Positions 8,028 to 16,537 of a stretch of DNA of 64,000 nt are shown here, piece by piece. The stretch is taken from contig NZ_CP042172.1 in assembly GCF_005937985.2 (NCBI RefSeq), forward strand, positions 2,852,001-2,916,000. The letters run 5' to 3'. Within the stretch, counting starts at the first letter, position 1. Every line of letters starts with the position of its first letter. The notes beneath the pieces were generated by a model that made no database searches, was not told the DNA's origin, and was given only the letters and a program-made list of their open reading frames with translations. This DNA is from Arthrobacter sp. KBS0702 (GTDB taxonomy: Bacteria; Actinomycetota; Actinomycetes; Actinomycetales; Micrococcaceae). Made by a program: the position numbers and the translations under genes.

Positions 8028-9730
8028 CGAAGCCAGACGGTGGTGTTGCCCGGGAGCAGCTGACCGTCCAGCGGTCCGCTGCTGATCAGCACCTCACCGG
8101 CCGGCAGTTCGACGGCGTCGTCCCCGAAGTTGGTCACAGACTGCCAGCCGCCGTGGCGGCGGAAGTGCAGCACGTCAGCGTTGCCGTTCTCCAGCCATTC
8201 CAGCTCCTCCGAGGTCTGGAGTTCGCGGCGCAGCTTCAGGGCCTTGCGGTAGAACTCCAGGGTGGACCCGTCGGTCCCGTCCTGGGCGGCCACGGCGTAG
8301 CGGGCGAACCAGGCGGGCTGCGGCAGGTGGGCGCCGCCGTCGCCGAAGCCGAAGGAGGAACCTTCGGTGGCCCAGGGCAGCGGCACACGGCAACCGTCGC
8401 GGCCGATCTCCACGCCCTTGTTGCGGAAGAAGGTGGGGTCCTGGCGTTCGGCGTCGGGGATCTCGGCGACTTCCTGCAGGCCCAGTTCCTCGCCCTGGTA
8501 CAGGTAGGCCGACCCGGGCAGGGCCAGCATCAGCAGGGTCGCGGCGCGGGCGCGCCGCAGGCCCAGTTCGACGTCGAGTTCCTCGGAAGGGGCGCCGGCC
8601 AGCAGCCAGCCCTTGCCGTCCTGGCCCTTGGCGTGTCGCCCGCCGCCCTTGGGCAGGCCGTAGCGGGTGGCGTGCCGGACGACGTCGTGGTTGGAGAAGA
8701 CCCAGGTGGAGGAAGCGCCGGATTCGGTCGCCTCGGCGAGGTTGCGGGTGATGATTTCGCGGAACTCGTCGGCGTCGAAGTCGGCCTGGAGCAGGTCGAA
8801 GTTGAAGGCCTGGCCCAGGCCTTCCGGGCTGGCGTAGCGGGCGCGACGGCTGGCGTGCACCCAGGCCTCTGCGACGGCGGTGCGCGGCGGGTTGTACTCG
8901 TTGAAGACCTCGCGCCATTCGACGTAGATTTCGTGGACCTCGTCGCGGTCCCAGAACGGGTGCGAGCCGTCATCGAAGCCGTCGGTGCCGGAGTTGGCCT
9001 CGCTGAGTTCGACCTTGGACAGCAGCGGCTCGGTGAGGTCCTTGGTGAGGGCGTGCGCCACGTCCACGCGGAAGCCGTCCACGCCGCGGTCGGACCAGAA
9101 GCGCAGCGTCTTGAGGAAGTCGTCGCGGATCTCGCGGTTGGACCAGTTCAGGTCGGGCTGTTCCTTGGCGAAAATGTGCATGTACCACTGGCCGGGGGTG
9201 CCGTCGGGTTCGGTGATGCGCTCCCAGGCCGGGCCGCCGAAGACGGATTCCCAGTCCGAGGGCGGGATCTCGCCGTTTTCGCCTTTGCCGTCGCGGAAGA
9301 TGTAGCGTTCGCGCGCGTCCGAGCCGCGGGGCGAGGCGAGGGCCTCCTGGAACCAGACGTGGCGGTTGGAGGAGTGGTTCGGGACGATGTCCGCGATCAG
9401 CTTGATGCCGGCGGCGTGCAGCGCGGCGGACATCTCATCGAAGTCCTCCAGCGTGCCGAGCTTGGGGTCGACGTCGCGGTAATCGTCGACGTCGTAACCG
9501 CCGTCCGCCAGGGCCGAGGGGTAGAACGGGGAGAGCCAGACGGCGTCAATCCCGAGCTCCTTCAGGTACGGCACCTTGGCGGTGATGCCCTTGATGTCGC
9601 CGAGGCCGTCACCGTTGGAGTCGGAGAAGCTGCGCGGGTAGATCTGGTACACCGAGGCCTGGCGCCACCAATTGGGGTCGGCGGCGAGGTCGGAACCGGT
9701 CAGGGTTGCCAGCGTGGCGGTGTTCGACAA
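8024..9730 (-). CDS. GH13 alpha-glucosidase (oligo-1,6-glucosidase / AglA type)
   Basis: A 568-residue cytoplasmic glycoside hydrolase of family 13. Conserved regions are in order: WWRQASVYQIYPRSF at the N-terminus, ADIVPNHSS, GFRVDVAHAL (nucleophile Asp), TAVAEAWVH (acid/base Glu) and FSNHDVVRH (transition-state Asp). It should release glucose from maltose, isomaltose or similar short alpha-glucosides. I place the start at the TTG at 9730, preceded by GAAGGATT; a longer frame to 9844 would run through the operator region and adds an unconserved leader. A divergent ROK regulator and a shared palindrome suggest sugar-responsive control. Confidence 0.9.
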   Translation of the reverse strand: MSNTATLATLTGSDLAADPNWWRQASVYQIYPRSFSDSNGDGLGDIKGITAKVPYLKELGIDAVWLSPFYPSALADGGYDVDDYRDVDPKLGTLEDFDEMSAALHAAGIKLIADIVPNHSSNRHVWFQEALASPRGSDARERYIFRDGKGENGEIPPSDWESVFGGPAWERITEPDGTPGQWYMHIFAKEQPDLNWSNREIRDDFLKTLRFWSDRGVDGFRVDVAHALTKDLTEPLLSKVELSEANSGTDGFDDGSHPFWDRDEVHEIYVEWREVFNEYNPPRTAVAEAWVHASRRARYASPEGLGQAFNFDLLQADFDADEFREIITRNLAEATESGASSTWVFSNHDVVRHATRYGLPKGGGRHAKGQDGKGWLLAGAPSEELDVELGLRRARAATLLMLALPGSAYLYQGEELGLQEVAEIPDAERQDPTFFRNKGVEIGRDGCRVPLPWATEGSSFGFGDGGAHLPQPAWFARYAVAAQDGTDGSTLEFYRKALKLRRELQTSEELEWLENGNADVLHFRRHGGWQSVTNFGDDAVELPAGEVLISSGPLDGQLLPGNTTVWLR

Positions 9731-9759
9731 GGTGAATCCTTCGGGGCTGGGGGCGGTGT

Positions 9760-9796
9760 CTGATATATGCGGTGCTGATAAATGTCGTGTCTGATA
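9760..9796. repeat. Three imperfect direct repeats around CTGATA
   Basis: CTGATA occurs at 9760, 9775 and 9791, each preceded by GTGT or GTG, giving a spacing of 15-16 bp. The repeats lie between the alpha-glucosidase start and the ROK operator-like palindrome. They could be regulator half-sites or a slipped tandem duplication. Confidence 0.4.
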
Positions 9797-9815
9797 ATTT
9801 AGATAGAAGCTAAAT
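9797..9815. promoter_or_regulatory. Candidate ROK operator between aglA-like and rok genes
   Basis: The inverted repeat ATTTAG-n7-CTAAAT lies in an AT-rich island between the divergent glucosidase and ROK genes. ROK/NagC-type regulators bind AT-rich palindromes of this form, so it is the best candidate for reciprocal sugar-dependent control. A minus-strand promoter with TTGTTC and TATCTA may flank it. Confidence 0.5.
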
Positions 9816-9818
9816 CTA

Positions 9819-11072
9819 TTGCCGGAACAATTATGGGTCCGCACTCACGGGGAGGTCAAGATTCCGAAGAAGCCGCAGGCCGCCGCGACGCCCCAGCTGC
9901 TCCGCCGGGTCAATGCGCGGCTGGTGCTGGCTGCCATCCGCGGCACTGACGTGGCCACCGGCACGGAGCTGATGGCTGAAACCGGCCTCACCCGTGCCAC
10001 GGTGATTGCCGTCTGCGAGGACCTGATCCGTCGCGGCTGGATCCGCGAACTGGACGCGCCCCGGAAAGACGGCCTGCCGGCAGAGCGCCAGGATGCCGGG
10101 AGCGGGCAGAAAGGCCGGCCCGCGCGGCGCTTCGAACTTCGCTCCCGGGCCGGCGTCGTGCTCGGCATCGACATCGGCGCCGCCACCACCACCGCGGCGG
10201 TCGCGGACCTGCGGGGCACGATTCTCGGCCGCGCCAGCGGGCACTTCCGCGCTGCCGACATCCCCGCAAGCGAGCGGATCAGCGTGGTCGACCGGGCCTG
10301 CCGGGAGGCGCTGGAGGCCGCCGGCGAGGCGCCCGCAACAGTCCTGGCCGTAGGCGCCGGCATCGCGGCCCCGGTGGACCGCGAAGGCAAGGTCCTCGCC
10401 GCCCAACACTTCTGGAGCCTGTTCGACGTCGGGCTCCGCTCGGCGCTGCAGGAGCTGCACGGCTGGCCGGTGCTGCTGGAGAACGACGCCAACCTGGCCG
10501 CCCTTGGCGAACGCTGGCGCGGCTCCGGCGCGGGGGTGGAAGACCTCGTGGTGCTGTTGGCCGGTGAGCGTCTCGGCGCGGGCGTGCTGGAGTCCGGTCG
10601 GCTGCTGCACGGCCGCGCCGGGGGCGCCGGCGAAATGGGCTTCCTGGACATGGTGCGGGGCGTCGGCTCAAGCGACGGCATCGCGAGCCTGGCCCGGCAA
10701 TGGCAGGCGGCGGCCGGCGGACCCGCGGACGGCGGTGAGGCAAGCGCGCTGCGGGTCTTCGAGGATGCCGCCGCCGGGGAACCCGCCGCAGTGGCGATCC
10801 TGGACCGGCTTTCGGAGCGGATGGCCCGGGTCATTGCCGCGATCGCCAGCCTGATCAATCCCGAGCAGGTGGTTATCGGCGGCGCCGTCGCGGACTCGGC
10901 CGGAGCGCTGCTGCCAGGCATCACCGCAGCACTGCCCCGGTTTACCGCCACTCCCCCGCGCGTGACGGTCTCCCCGCTTGGCGACGGAATTGTGACCGTG
11001 GGCGCCATCCGGCATGCCCTGGACTTTGTCGAAGCCAACGCGCTGGAACTGGAGCTGGCCGCGCCCGCGTAA
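9819..11072 (+). CDS. ROK-family transcriptional regulator
   Basis: An N-terminal winged helix (TGTELMAETGLTRATVIAVC, about residues 47-66) is followed by an ROK sugar-kinase-like domain with the ATP-binding motif VLGIDIGAATTTAAV (about 113-127) and LLENDANLAALGE (about 218-230). The canonical ROK zinc motif CxCGxxGC is not apparent, which is common in divergent ROK repressors. The start is uncertain: TTG at 9819 gives 417 residues but has a weak ribosome-binding site and lies inside the operator region. A strong GGGGAGG at 9850-9856 would instead serve an ATT codon at 9862. It most likely represses the divergent glucosidase operon. Confidence 0.85.
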   Translation: MPEQLWVRTHGEVKIPKKPQAAATPQLLRRVNARLVLAAIRGTDVATGTELMAETGLTRATVIAVCEDLIRRGWIRELDAPRKDGLPAERQDAGSGQKGRPARRFELRSRAGVVLGIDIGAATTTAAVADLRGTILGRASGHFRAADIPASERISVVDRACREALEAAGEAPATVLAVGAGIAAPVDREGKVLAAQHFWSLFDVGLRSALQELHGWPVLLENDANLAALGERWRGSGAGVEDLVVLLAGERLGAGVLESGRLLHGRAGGAGEMGFLDMVRGVGSSDGIASLARQWQAAAGGPADGGEASALRVFEDAAAGEPAAVAILDRLSERMARVIAAIASLINPEQVVIGGAVADSAGALLPGITAALPRFTATPPRVTVSPLGDGIVTVGAIRHALDFVEANALELELAAPA

Positions 11073-11101
11073 AGCCCGCGGCCCGGCCCGGACCGGCGGG
11101 G

Positions 11102-11761
11102 CTACTTCACCGATTCCAGGGCAGCGGCGAGCGGCAGGGTCCCGTCCCGGAACTCGATGGTCCGGCCGGCGGTCTGCGGCAGGCCCAGGACCGCGGCGGC
11201 GACGAGGGCCACGTTGGAGCGCGAGGTGTCGGTGCCGTTTGAGGTGTCCGGGGGGTTGACGTCGAGCAGGCCGTTGCCCGGGCCGTCGGTCAGGGCGCCG
11301 GGACCCAGGATGGTCCATTCCAGGCCGCTGCCGCGCAGGTGCGCGTCCGCGGCGGCCTTGGCCTCGGCGTAGGCGTAGAAACCGTTGTCCTCGGGGACGC
11401 CGTGGTCCGGCCCGGCGCCGAGATACGAGACCATAACGTAGCGCCGCACGCCGGCCTGGGCTGCGGCGTCCATCGACCGGATGGCCGCGTCCCGGTCGAC
11501 GGCGTAGGTGCGTTCGGGGCTGCCGCCGCCAGCTCCGGCGGACCAGACGACGGCGTCGTGGCCCGCCAGCGCCGCTGCGAGCTCCGCCGTCGTCGACTTC
11601 TCAACGTCCAGGACCAGCGGGGTGGCGCCGGTGGCCGCGACGTCGTCGCGGTGGTCGGGGTTGCGGATGATGGAGGTAACCTCGGCTCCGTCCTTCGAGA
11701 GCAGGCCCGAGAGTTCCAAAGCCACTTTTCCGTGGCCGCCGATGATTGCGATTCGCGTCAT
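11102..11761 (-). CDS. Atypical SDR / NAD(P)H-binding protein
   Basis: A 219-residue Rossmann protein beginning RIAIIGGHGKVALELSGLL, the dinucleotide-binding loop of atypical short-chain dehydrogenases (NmrA/SDR_a5 type). Further motifs are VVWSAGAGGG (about 72-81) and YAEAKAAADAHLRGSGLEWTI (about 135-155), in which the catalytic Tyr-x3-Lys is represented by YAEAK. Such proteins are often redox sensors or reductases of unknown substrate. The longer frame to 11926 runs into the tRNA fragment and is rejected. This is the last chromosomal gene before the genomic island. Confidence 0.85.
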   Translation of the reverse strand: MTRIAIIGGHGKVALELSGLLSKDGAEVTSIIRNPDHRDDVAATGATPLVLDVEKSTTAELAAALAGHDAVVWSAGAGGGSPERTYAVDRDAAIRSMDAAAQAGVRRYVMVSYLGAGPDHGVPEDNGFYAYAEAKAAADAHLRGSGLEWTILGPGALTDGPGNGLLDVNPPDTSNGTDTSRSNVALVAAAVLGLPQTAGRTIEFRDGTLPLAAALESVK

Positions 11762-11811
11762 GGACCCATTCTGACCCACGCGCTTCGCTCGCGCACCCGC
11801 AGAATGAAAAA

Positions 11812-11838
11812 CCCCCGGAATCTCGGGGATTCCGGGGG
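11812..11838. terminator. Duplicated tRNA-Met terminator at attL
   Basis: The hairpin CCCCCGGAATC / GATTCCGGGGG has a five-base loop and is flanked by an A-run on the left, so it terminates leftward transcription. It is nearly the same hairpin as that downstream of the intact tRNA-Met gene at 31337-31363 and differs by two loop bases. Confidence 0.75.
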
Positions 11839-11843
11839 TTCTA

Positions 11844-11879
11844 CCTGTAGCGGTGGGGAGGCTCGATCTCCCGACCTCA
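11844..11879 (-). other. attL: 3' half of tRNA-Met duplicated at the island end
   Basis: These 36 bases are identical to 31370-31405, which is the 3' half of the intact tRNA-Met gene (T-arm, acceptor stem and a few bases beyond). Beyond position 11879 the two copies diverge at once: the left copy continues TGACCTCCC while the right copy continues into the anticodon arm. This is the classic signature of integration into a tRNA gene. Confidence 0.85.
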
Positions 11880-12021
11880 TGACCTCCCGCGCGGCCGTCG
11901 AACCCGCGAGGCTGGCGGAAGCTCAACGGATACGAAACGCCTCCCCAGGGATGCTACAGCGATGGCTGCCACGGCTAAAGCCCTTCCGGGTAAAGAATGC
12001 AAGCGGGTGAGAAATTCGTCG

Positions 12022-12036
12022 TGGAACACCGTTTCA
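12022..12036. promoter_or_regulatory. IclR-type operator A, P450 operon
   Basis: TGGAAC-n3-GTTTCA is a 6-3-6 inverted repeat with one mismatch between arms. It sits just upstream of the -35 element of the P450 promoter, a position typical of an activator site or upstream repressor site. It matches the other operators found at each transcription-unit start in the island. Confidence 0.65.
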
Positions 12037-12042
12037 TATCCG

Positions 12043-12071
12043 TTGACGACCAACGAGACTCCCCCTACCAT
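12043..12071 (+). promoter_or_regulatory. Promoter of the P450 operon
   Basis: A -35 TTGACG (12043-12048) and a -10 TACCAT (12066-12071) are separated by exactly 17 bases, about 30 bp before the start codon. Operator A lies directly upstream. Confidence 0.55.
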
Positions 12072-12101
12072 GAGGGTGTTGACGATCACCACGGAGGATT
12101 G

Positions 12102-13301
12102 ATGAGCATGGCACCCGGCCCGGCACCACTTCGATTCCCCTCGCAGAGGGAATGTCCATTCGATCCACCAGCGGTCCAGACGGCCCTGCGGGAAAGCTGC
12201 CCGGTCGCACCGGTGGAGCTGCACGATGGGCAAGCAGCGTGGCTGATCAGCCGCTATGACGACATAAGAATGGTCCTGTCAGACGAGCGGTTTAGCTCGT
12301 CGGGGCTCTGGAAATTTGCTGGCTCCGCGAATCGTTCTGCCGCGGAAAGGGCCGAAACGTCATTCACTGTCCTTGACCCTCCGGACCACACCCATCTTCG
12401 CCGCCTCTTCACGCGCTATTTCACTCTGCGCAGAGTCGAGAGCATGCGCGGTTACATCCAGGGCGTGGTGGACGAAGCAATAGATTCACTCATGTCGCGA
12501 GCTGACAGGCGGGCGGACTTGGTCACAGATTTTGCCCTGCCCGTCGCTTCCCGGACTATGTGCGCTCTCGTGGGGGTGCCCTACGAAGATCACGAATGGT
12601 TTGAAGCCCGGGCTGACGTCCGAAGCCGGATGGAGGGCGACCCTCAGGAAGCTGCCAGGGCCACTCAAGAGCTACTGGCCTACATGGCGAATTTGATTGA
12701 GATTAAGCGTGCCGAACCGGGCCCAGATATCATCAGTTCGACGATTGTCGATTTGCTGGATCCGGGGCTGATCAGCCAGACCGACCTCGTGGCAGCGTTG
12801 CGACTTCTTCTCACTGCCGGCCACGAGACCACCGCCACGATGATCGCGACGAGCGCTTTCGTGCTCCTCACCCATGACGACCAGCTCGGAGAAATTAGGT
12901 CCGACCAGAGTCTCCTCACTGGCGCCATCGAAGAGTTGCTTCGCTACATCAGCATGCTCTTTATCCTCGTGCGCACCGCGAAGCAGGATCTTCTGATTCA
13001 AGGCCAGCAGATCAAAGCCGGCGAGGGGCTCATCGTCGGCCCGGCGCTAGCCAACAAAGATCCTCGGGCGTTTGACATGCCGAATCGATTCGATATCCAC
13101 CGGGACAGCAGGCACCACGTTGCTTTCGGGTTTGGCCCGCACCAGTGCTTGGGCCAGCCCGTTGCCAGGCTGGAACTCTCAATCGCACTGGGATCCCTAA
13201 TTCGTCGGCTGCCATCACTCAAGCTGGCAGAGGCAGCTTCTGACATTCCTTTCAAGAACACCAATCTCGTCGGGGTCGCCGCGTTGCCGGTGGCCTGGTA
13301 A
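12102..13301 (+). CDS. Cytochrome P450 (CYP105-like class I)
   Basis: A 399-residue soluble bacterial P450. The I-helix oxygen-binding motif AGHETT lies at 239-244, the ExxR motif (EELLR) at 277-281 and the heme loop FGFGPHQCLG at 342-351, with Cys349 as heme ligand. The ATG at 12102 is preceded by GGAGG at 12093-12097. Ferredoxin and ferredoxin reductase genes follow directly, giving a self-contained monooxygenase system. It probably hydroxylates or O/N-dealkylates the island's substrate, making it accessible to the hydrolases encoded downstream; the substrate itself is unknown. The order P450, ferredoxin, reductase is typical of catabolic actinobacterial operons. Confidence 0.93.
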   Translation: MSMAPGPAPLRFPSQRECPFDPPAVQTALRESCPVAPVELHDGQAAWLISRYDDIRMVLSDERFSSSGLWKFAGSANRSAAERAETSFTVLDPPDHTHLRRLFTRYFTLRRVESMRGYIQGVVDEAIDSLMSRADRRADLVTDFALPVASRTMCALVGVPYEDHEWFEARADVRSRMEGDPQEAARATQELLAYMANLIEIKRAEPGPDIISSTIVDLLDPGLISQTDLVAALRLLLTAGHETTATMIATSAFVLLTHDDQLGEIRSDQSLLTGAIEELLRYISMLFILVRTAKQDLLIQGQQIKAGEGLIVGPALANKDPRAFDMPNRFDIHRDSRHHVAFGFGPHQCLGQPVARLELSIALGSLIRRLPSLKLAEAASDIPFKNTNLVGVAALPVAW

Positions 13302-13320
13302 CCAAACTGATAGGAAAACC

Positions 13321-13524
13321 GTGACAACACCAAGAATTGAACTTGCCCTCGACAAGTGCGTCGGCGGCGGCCAGTGCGTACTCGCCGCTCCTCAACTCTT
13401 TGATCAGGACGAGCAGGACGGCACCGTCATCCTTCTGCGTCAGCCCGAGGCGGCCGACATCGGCAGCGCCAGCCAGGCGGAGCTTGTCTGCCCCGCTCGG
13501 GCAATCCAGCTCATAGAAGAGTGA
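13321..13524 (+). CDS. [3Fe-4S] ferredoxin
   Basis: A 67-residue electron carrier. The cluster ligands are Cys13, Cys19 and Cys57 (CVGGGQC and CPAR); Gly16 replaces the second Cys of a [4Fe-4S] motif, which points to a [3Fe-4S] cluster as in many actinobacterial P450 partners. It starts with GTG, 19 bp after the P450 stop, and overlaps the reductase start by four bases. It passes electrons from the reductase to the P450. Confidence 0.93.
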   Translation: MTTPRIELALDKCVGGGQCVLAAPQLFDQDEQDGTVILLRQPEAADIGSASQAELVCPARAIQLIEE

Positions 13525-14738
13525 GAGTTCCGGGTCACGTTCTCGTCGTAGGAGCCGGAATTGCAGGCTTCACCGTCGTCGATGAGTTAAGGCGGCAGGG
13601 GTTCCCGGGAATTATTACCCTAGTTGGGGAAGAAGAGGAAGATCCTTATGATCGTCCAGCGCTCTCCAAGCAGGTGCTTTCGCGCGCTTGGGCCCCAGCG
13701 AGGTCCACGATTGCGACTCGGCAAACCTTAGAAGGTCTAGGCGTCGACTTAATCTTGGGGGCACCTGCTGTTTCTCTCGACATCGGACGCCGTTCCGTAA
13801 CGATGGGGGATGGCAGGGAGATCTGCGCCGACGAGATAGTCATCGCCACCGGGAGTCACGCGGTCGTCCCGCCGTGGGCCCCGCTCGGGCCTCGGGTACA
13901 GGTCCTAAGAACGTTGCATGACTCTTTGTCACTCTCCCAGACACTGGGCAAATGCCGCCAGCTAGCCATCATCGGATCCGGGGTCCTCGGGCTGGAGGTA
14001 GCTGCAACCGCCAAGACGCTCGGCGTCTCCGACGTGACTGTGCTCGGGACCTCCGAGCCCATGCAACACGTGCTGGGGCAGGCGGTGAGCGCGCGCCTCA
14101 GGGCCGCTCACGAAGAACAAGGGGTTCGGTTCGAGCTCGGGGAAAAGGTGATAGCGGTGAGCGCTTCTCCCGGCCGCTCTCAAAGGCAGTTACGCGTCCA
14201 CAGACGCGAGGGCCACACCAAAGCAGATACCGTCGTGATTGCAGTAGGCGCCCGCGCTTCCGTGGGGTGGTTGGCAGCCTCTCGGTTGCCCATTGGGCGC
14301 GATGGAGTACTGGTCGATCGGCGAGGACGCGTCGTCCCCGGGATACACGCAGCCGGGGAAGTCTGCGCATGGCCCGACCTTGGTGGCCAGTTGCGACGGG
14401 TAGAACACCGCACCACAGCGGCCGAGCAGGCCCGCGCCGTCGCCTGGGACCTTCTCGGTGGCGATGTCTCATACGAGATGATCCCATTTTGGTGGTCGGA
14501 CCAATACGGGCTCCGCTTGCAAGGCTACGGCACCACCGGCGGCGGGAGGGAAGAGTTTATTATCGCCGGAACGCTAGCCGGGAGTTCATTTGCTGTCGCC
14601 TATGGTGATGGAAGGCGTGTAACCGGGGTGGTCGGGCTGAACGCAGCAAAGGCCACGCGCACTGCGCGCGAACTTGTATCTTCCGGCCACGCATGGCCAC
14701 CACACATTTCACAGGCCAGAGACGTCAATAGGGCATGA
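13521..14738 (+). CDS. FAD-dependent ferredoxin reductase
   Basis: A 405-residue oxidoreductase of the putidaredoxin/rubredoxin reductase class. The FAD-binding GxGxxG (VVGAGIAGF) is at about 9-17, an IVIATGSH motif at about 106-113, the NAD(P)H-binding GxGxxG (IIGSGVLGLE) at about 150-159, and an FAD-contacting AAGEVCAWPD at about 276-285. The C-terminal reductase domain includes PFWWSDQYGLRLQ. The GTG start overlaps the ferredoxin stop. It completes the P450 electron chain. It is convergent with the D-aminoacylase-like gene; the 160 bp between them hold no clear terminator. Confidence 0.92.
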   Translation: MRVPGHVLVVGAGIAGFTVVDELRRQGFPGIITLVGEEEEDPYDRPALSKQVLSRAWAPARSTIATRQTLEGLGVDLILGAPAVSLDIGRRSVTMGDGREICADEIVIATGSHAVVPPWAPLGPRVQVLRTLHDSLSLSQTLGKCRQLAIIGSGVLGLEVAATAKTLGVSDVTVLGTSEPMQHVLGQAVSARLRAAHEEQGVRFELGEKVIAVSASPGRSQRQLRVHRREGHTKADTVVIAVGARASVGWLAASRLPIGRDGVLVDRRGRVVPGIHAAGEVCAWPDLGGQLRRVEHRTTAAEQARAVAWDLLGGDVSYEMIPFWWSDQYGLRLQGYGTTGGGREEFIIAGTLAGSSFAVAYGDGRRVTGVVGLNAAKATRTARELVSSGHAWPPHISQARDVNRA

Positions 14739-14899
14739 CCATTATGATCACCAAAGTTCCAGCACCATTGGAGATTGAGCCGGGAGATGCCCTGGTAGAA
14801 CCGACCATATGACTTGCACAAAGAGAACATTCTGGCTTCCTAGTCGGGTGCCTGCTGATAAGCGGCGGCTAATTTACCGCGCCGGGCCTCGATCGGATG

Positions 14900-16483
14900 T
14901 TAAGCGACCGAGACGACCACGCCGTCTCGCCTCCCCGTCGGTCGCCCCGCTTCGAGAGCAAGGCACCCAGCCACAATGACGTGGTCGATGCCCTTGCTGG
15001 GCTGATGCGGCTGGCCAAAGCTCGCCGTGTCCTGCAGATTATCGAAGTCGAGTACAACAAGATCGGCAATGAATCCAGGTTCGACTCGCCCGCGGTCTTT
15101 GAGCCCAACGCGAAGTGCGGGAGCGCTTGTGCACCGACGAATAGCGTCCGGCAGGTCGCCTGCACCGTACCGTGAGAGGTACCGGGGGAAGCACCCGTAA
15201 CTTCGCGGATGGGGGACCCCCTGCGCTGTAGGGCCGACGAGTCCCAAGGCGAATCCATCGGAGGCAACCACGGTCGCTGGGTGGGCCAAGACCGTCTCCA
15301 ATACCTCTTCGGAGCGGCCGAAAACCACAATGAGCACCGCGGAGCCATACCGAATGAGCAAGTCGACGGCTAGCTCGTCGGGCGTGCAACGCCTGCCGAG
15401 GGCGGCTTCGACCACGCTGCAACCGACCAAGTCGGCATCGGCCGAATCCTCTCCCCCAGGGATCCAACTGATGATGGTTTCCTCCCACCCCCAGGGGCGG
15501 CGCGACCACTCCTCAAGAACATTTCGAACCACAGCCGGGTCCCGCATTTGCTGCCGAAGTCTCTCGTCTCCGCCTGCTTGGACACCTGATGGTACTGTCT
15601 GGGCCAAAGGGCAGCTTCCTGCGACGTACGGATAAATGTCGATCCCGATGTCCAGACCCGCCCGCCGGCCGTCGTCGACGAGCCCCAGGACCTGACCGAC
15701 GGCGCTCCAGTTTCTCTGACCCACCGCTGACAGGTGAGATATTTGCGTCCGCACGCCCGTTGCGCGAGCGACACGCAGGCACTGTTCGATGGATGGAATC
15801 AGCTCGTCGGCGTAGTCCCGTACATGCCAAGCGAAGATGCGGTCATGCCCGGCGGCGACATTCGCAAGGTTGATGAGTTCCTCGTCCTCAGCGAAGCATT
15901 GCGGAGGGTAGACCAGGCCGGTTGACAGACCGGCTGCTCCGTCTTGAAAAGCCTGCTCCACGAGATCTGCCATATGTCGGAGCTCCCGGGGGCTTGCCGG
16001 ACGGTTTTCGAAGCCGACGGCGGCTGCTCGGACCGGTCCGTGGGGTACGAGCGTGAGGACGTTTACTGCCGGTCGAGCGGCGCGCACCGCCTTCAGATAG
16101 CCGGCGACGGTGGTCCAGTCGGTCGGCACATCGGGGTCGAGATCCAAATATGCAGCCGACGCCCTGACCGCTTGAGCATCGGTAGACGCCGTGCGCGGTA
16201 CGAGGCCGAGCCCACAGTTACCGACTACCTGGGTTGTCGTCCCCTGCGTGAGCGCACTTGTAGCCGAGGGGGCCGACAGAAGAGTTAGGTCGCTGTGAGT
16301 GTGGATGTCGACAAACCCTGGGCAGACGATTCTGCCTCGGACGTCAAGTTCGGTTGTTGCGGCCTCTTGAATGAACGGCGCGACGCTGACGATTCGCCCA
16401 TCGGCGATGGCGACATCTGCATTGCGGGCCGAGGTTCCGGTGCCGTCGATTACAGATCCGCCGCGAAGGATTATGTCGTACAC
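14900..16483 (-). CDS. N-acyl-D-amino-acid deacylase family amidohydrolase
   Basis: A 527-residue metal-dependent hydrolase. The N-terminal beta domain leads into GFVDIHTHSDL (HxH metal pair, about 56-66). VVGNCGLG (about 86-93) has the cysteine that bridges zinc in D-aminoacylases. VVASDGFALG carries the catalytic Asp equivalent. These match N-acyl-D-amino-acid deacylase, which splits N-acyl-D-amino acids into acid and D-amino acid. Substrate specificity within this family varies widely (hydantoins, dipeptides, acyl-D-Glu), so the family is sure but the substrate is not. It is the last gene of a three-gene minus-strand operon under operator B. Confidence 0.87.
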   Translation of the reverse strand: MYDIILRGGSVIDGTGTSARNADVAIADGRIVSVAPFIQEAATTELDVRGRIVCPGFVDIHTHSDLTLLSAPSATSALTQGTTTQVVGNCGLGLVPRTASTDAQAVRASAAYLDLDPDVPTDWTTVAGYLKAVRAARPAVNVLTLVPHGPVRAAAVGFENRPASPRELRHMADLVEQAFQDGAAGLSTGLVYPPQCFAEDEELINLANVAAGHDRIFAWHVRDYADELIPSIEQCLRVARATGVRTQISHLSAVGQRNWSAVGQVLGLVDDGRRAGLDIGIDIYPYVAGSCPLAQTVPSGVQAGGDERLRQQMRDPAVVRNVLEEWSRRPWGWEETIISWIPGGEDSADADLVGCSVVEAALGRRCTPDELAVDLLIRYGSAVLIVVFGRSEEVLETVLAHPATVVASDGFALGLVGPTAQGVPHPRSYGCFPRYLSRYGAGDLPDAIRRCTSAPALRVGLKDRGRVEPGFIADLVVLDFDNLQDTASFGQPHQPSKGIDHVIVAGCLALEAGRPTGRRDGVVVSVA

Positions 16484-16537
16484 AGATTGGTCCTAATTGT
16501 CGTTCGGGTCATTCCCTACGCTGGATATGACGGGCCA

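Larger units (their letters stand above)
11762..12101. other. Island boundary region without a gene
   Basis: These 340 bases hold the duplicated tRNA-Met terminator and 3' tRNA fragment (attL side), about 140 bases of unassigned island DNA, then the operator and promoter of the cytochrome P450 operon. No coding sequence is supported. Confidence 0.7.

Noticed and set aside
8153..9763. A 536-codon plus-strand frame
   Set aside because: Antisense to the GH13 alpha-glucosidase, whose catalytic motifs are intact.
11877..12233. Minus-strand ORF over the island start
   Set aside because: It spans the attL fragment and the P450 operator and is antisense to the P450 gene start; its product resembles nothing.
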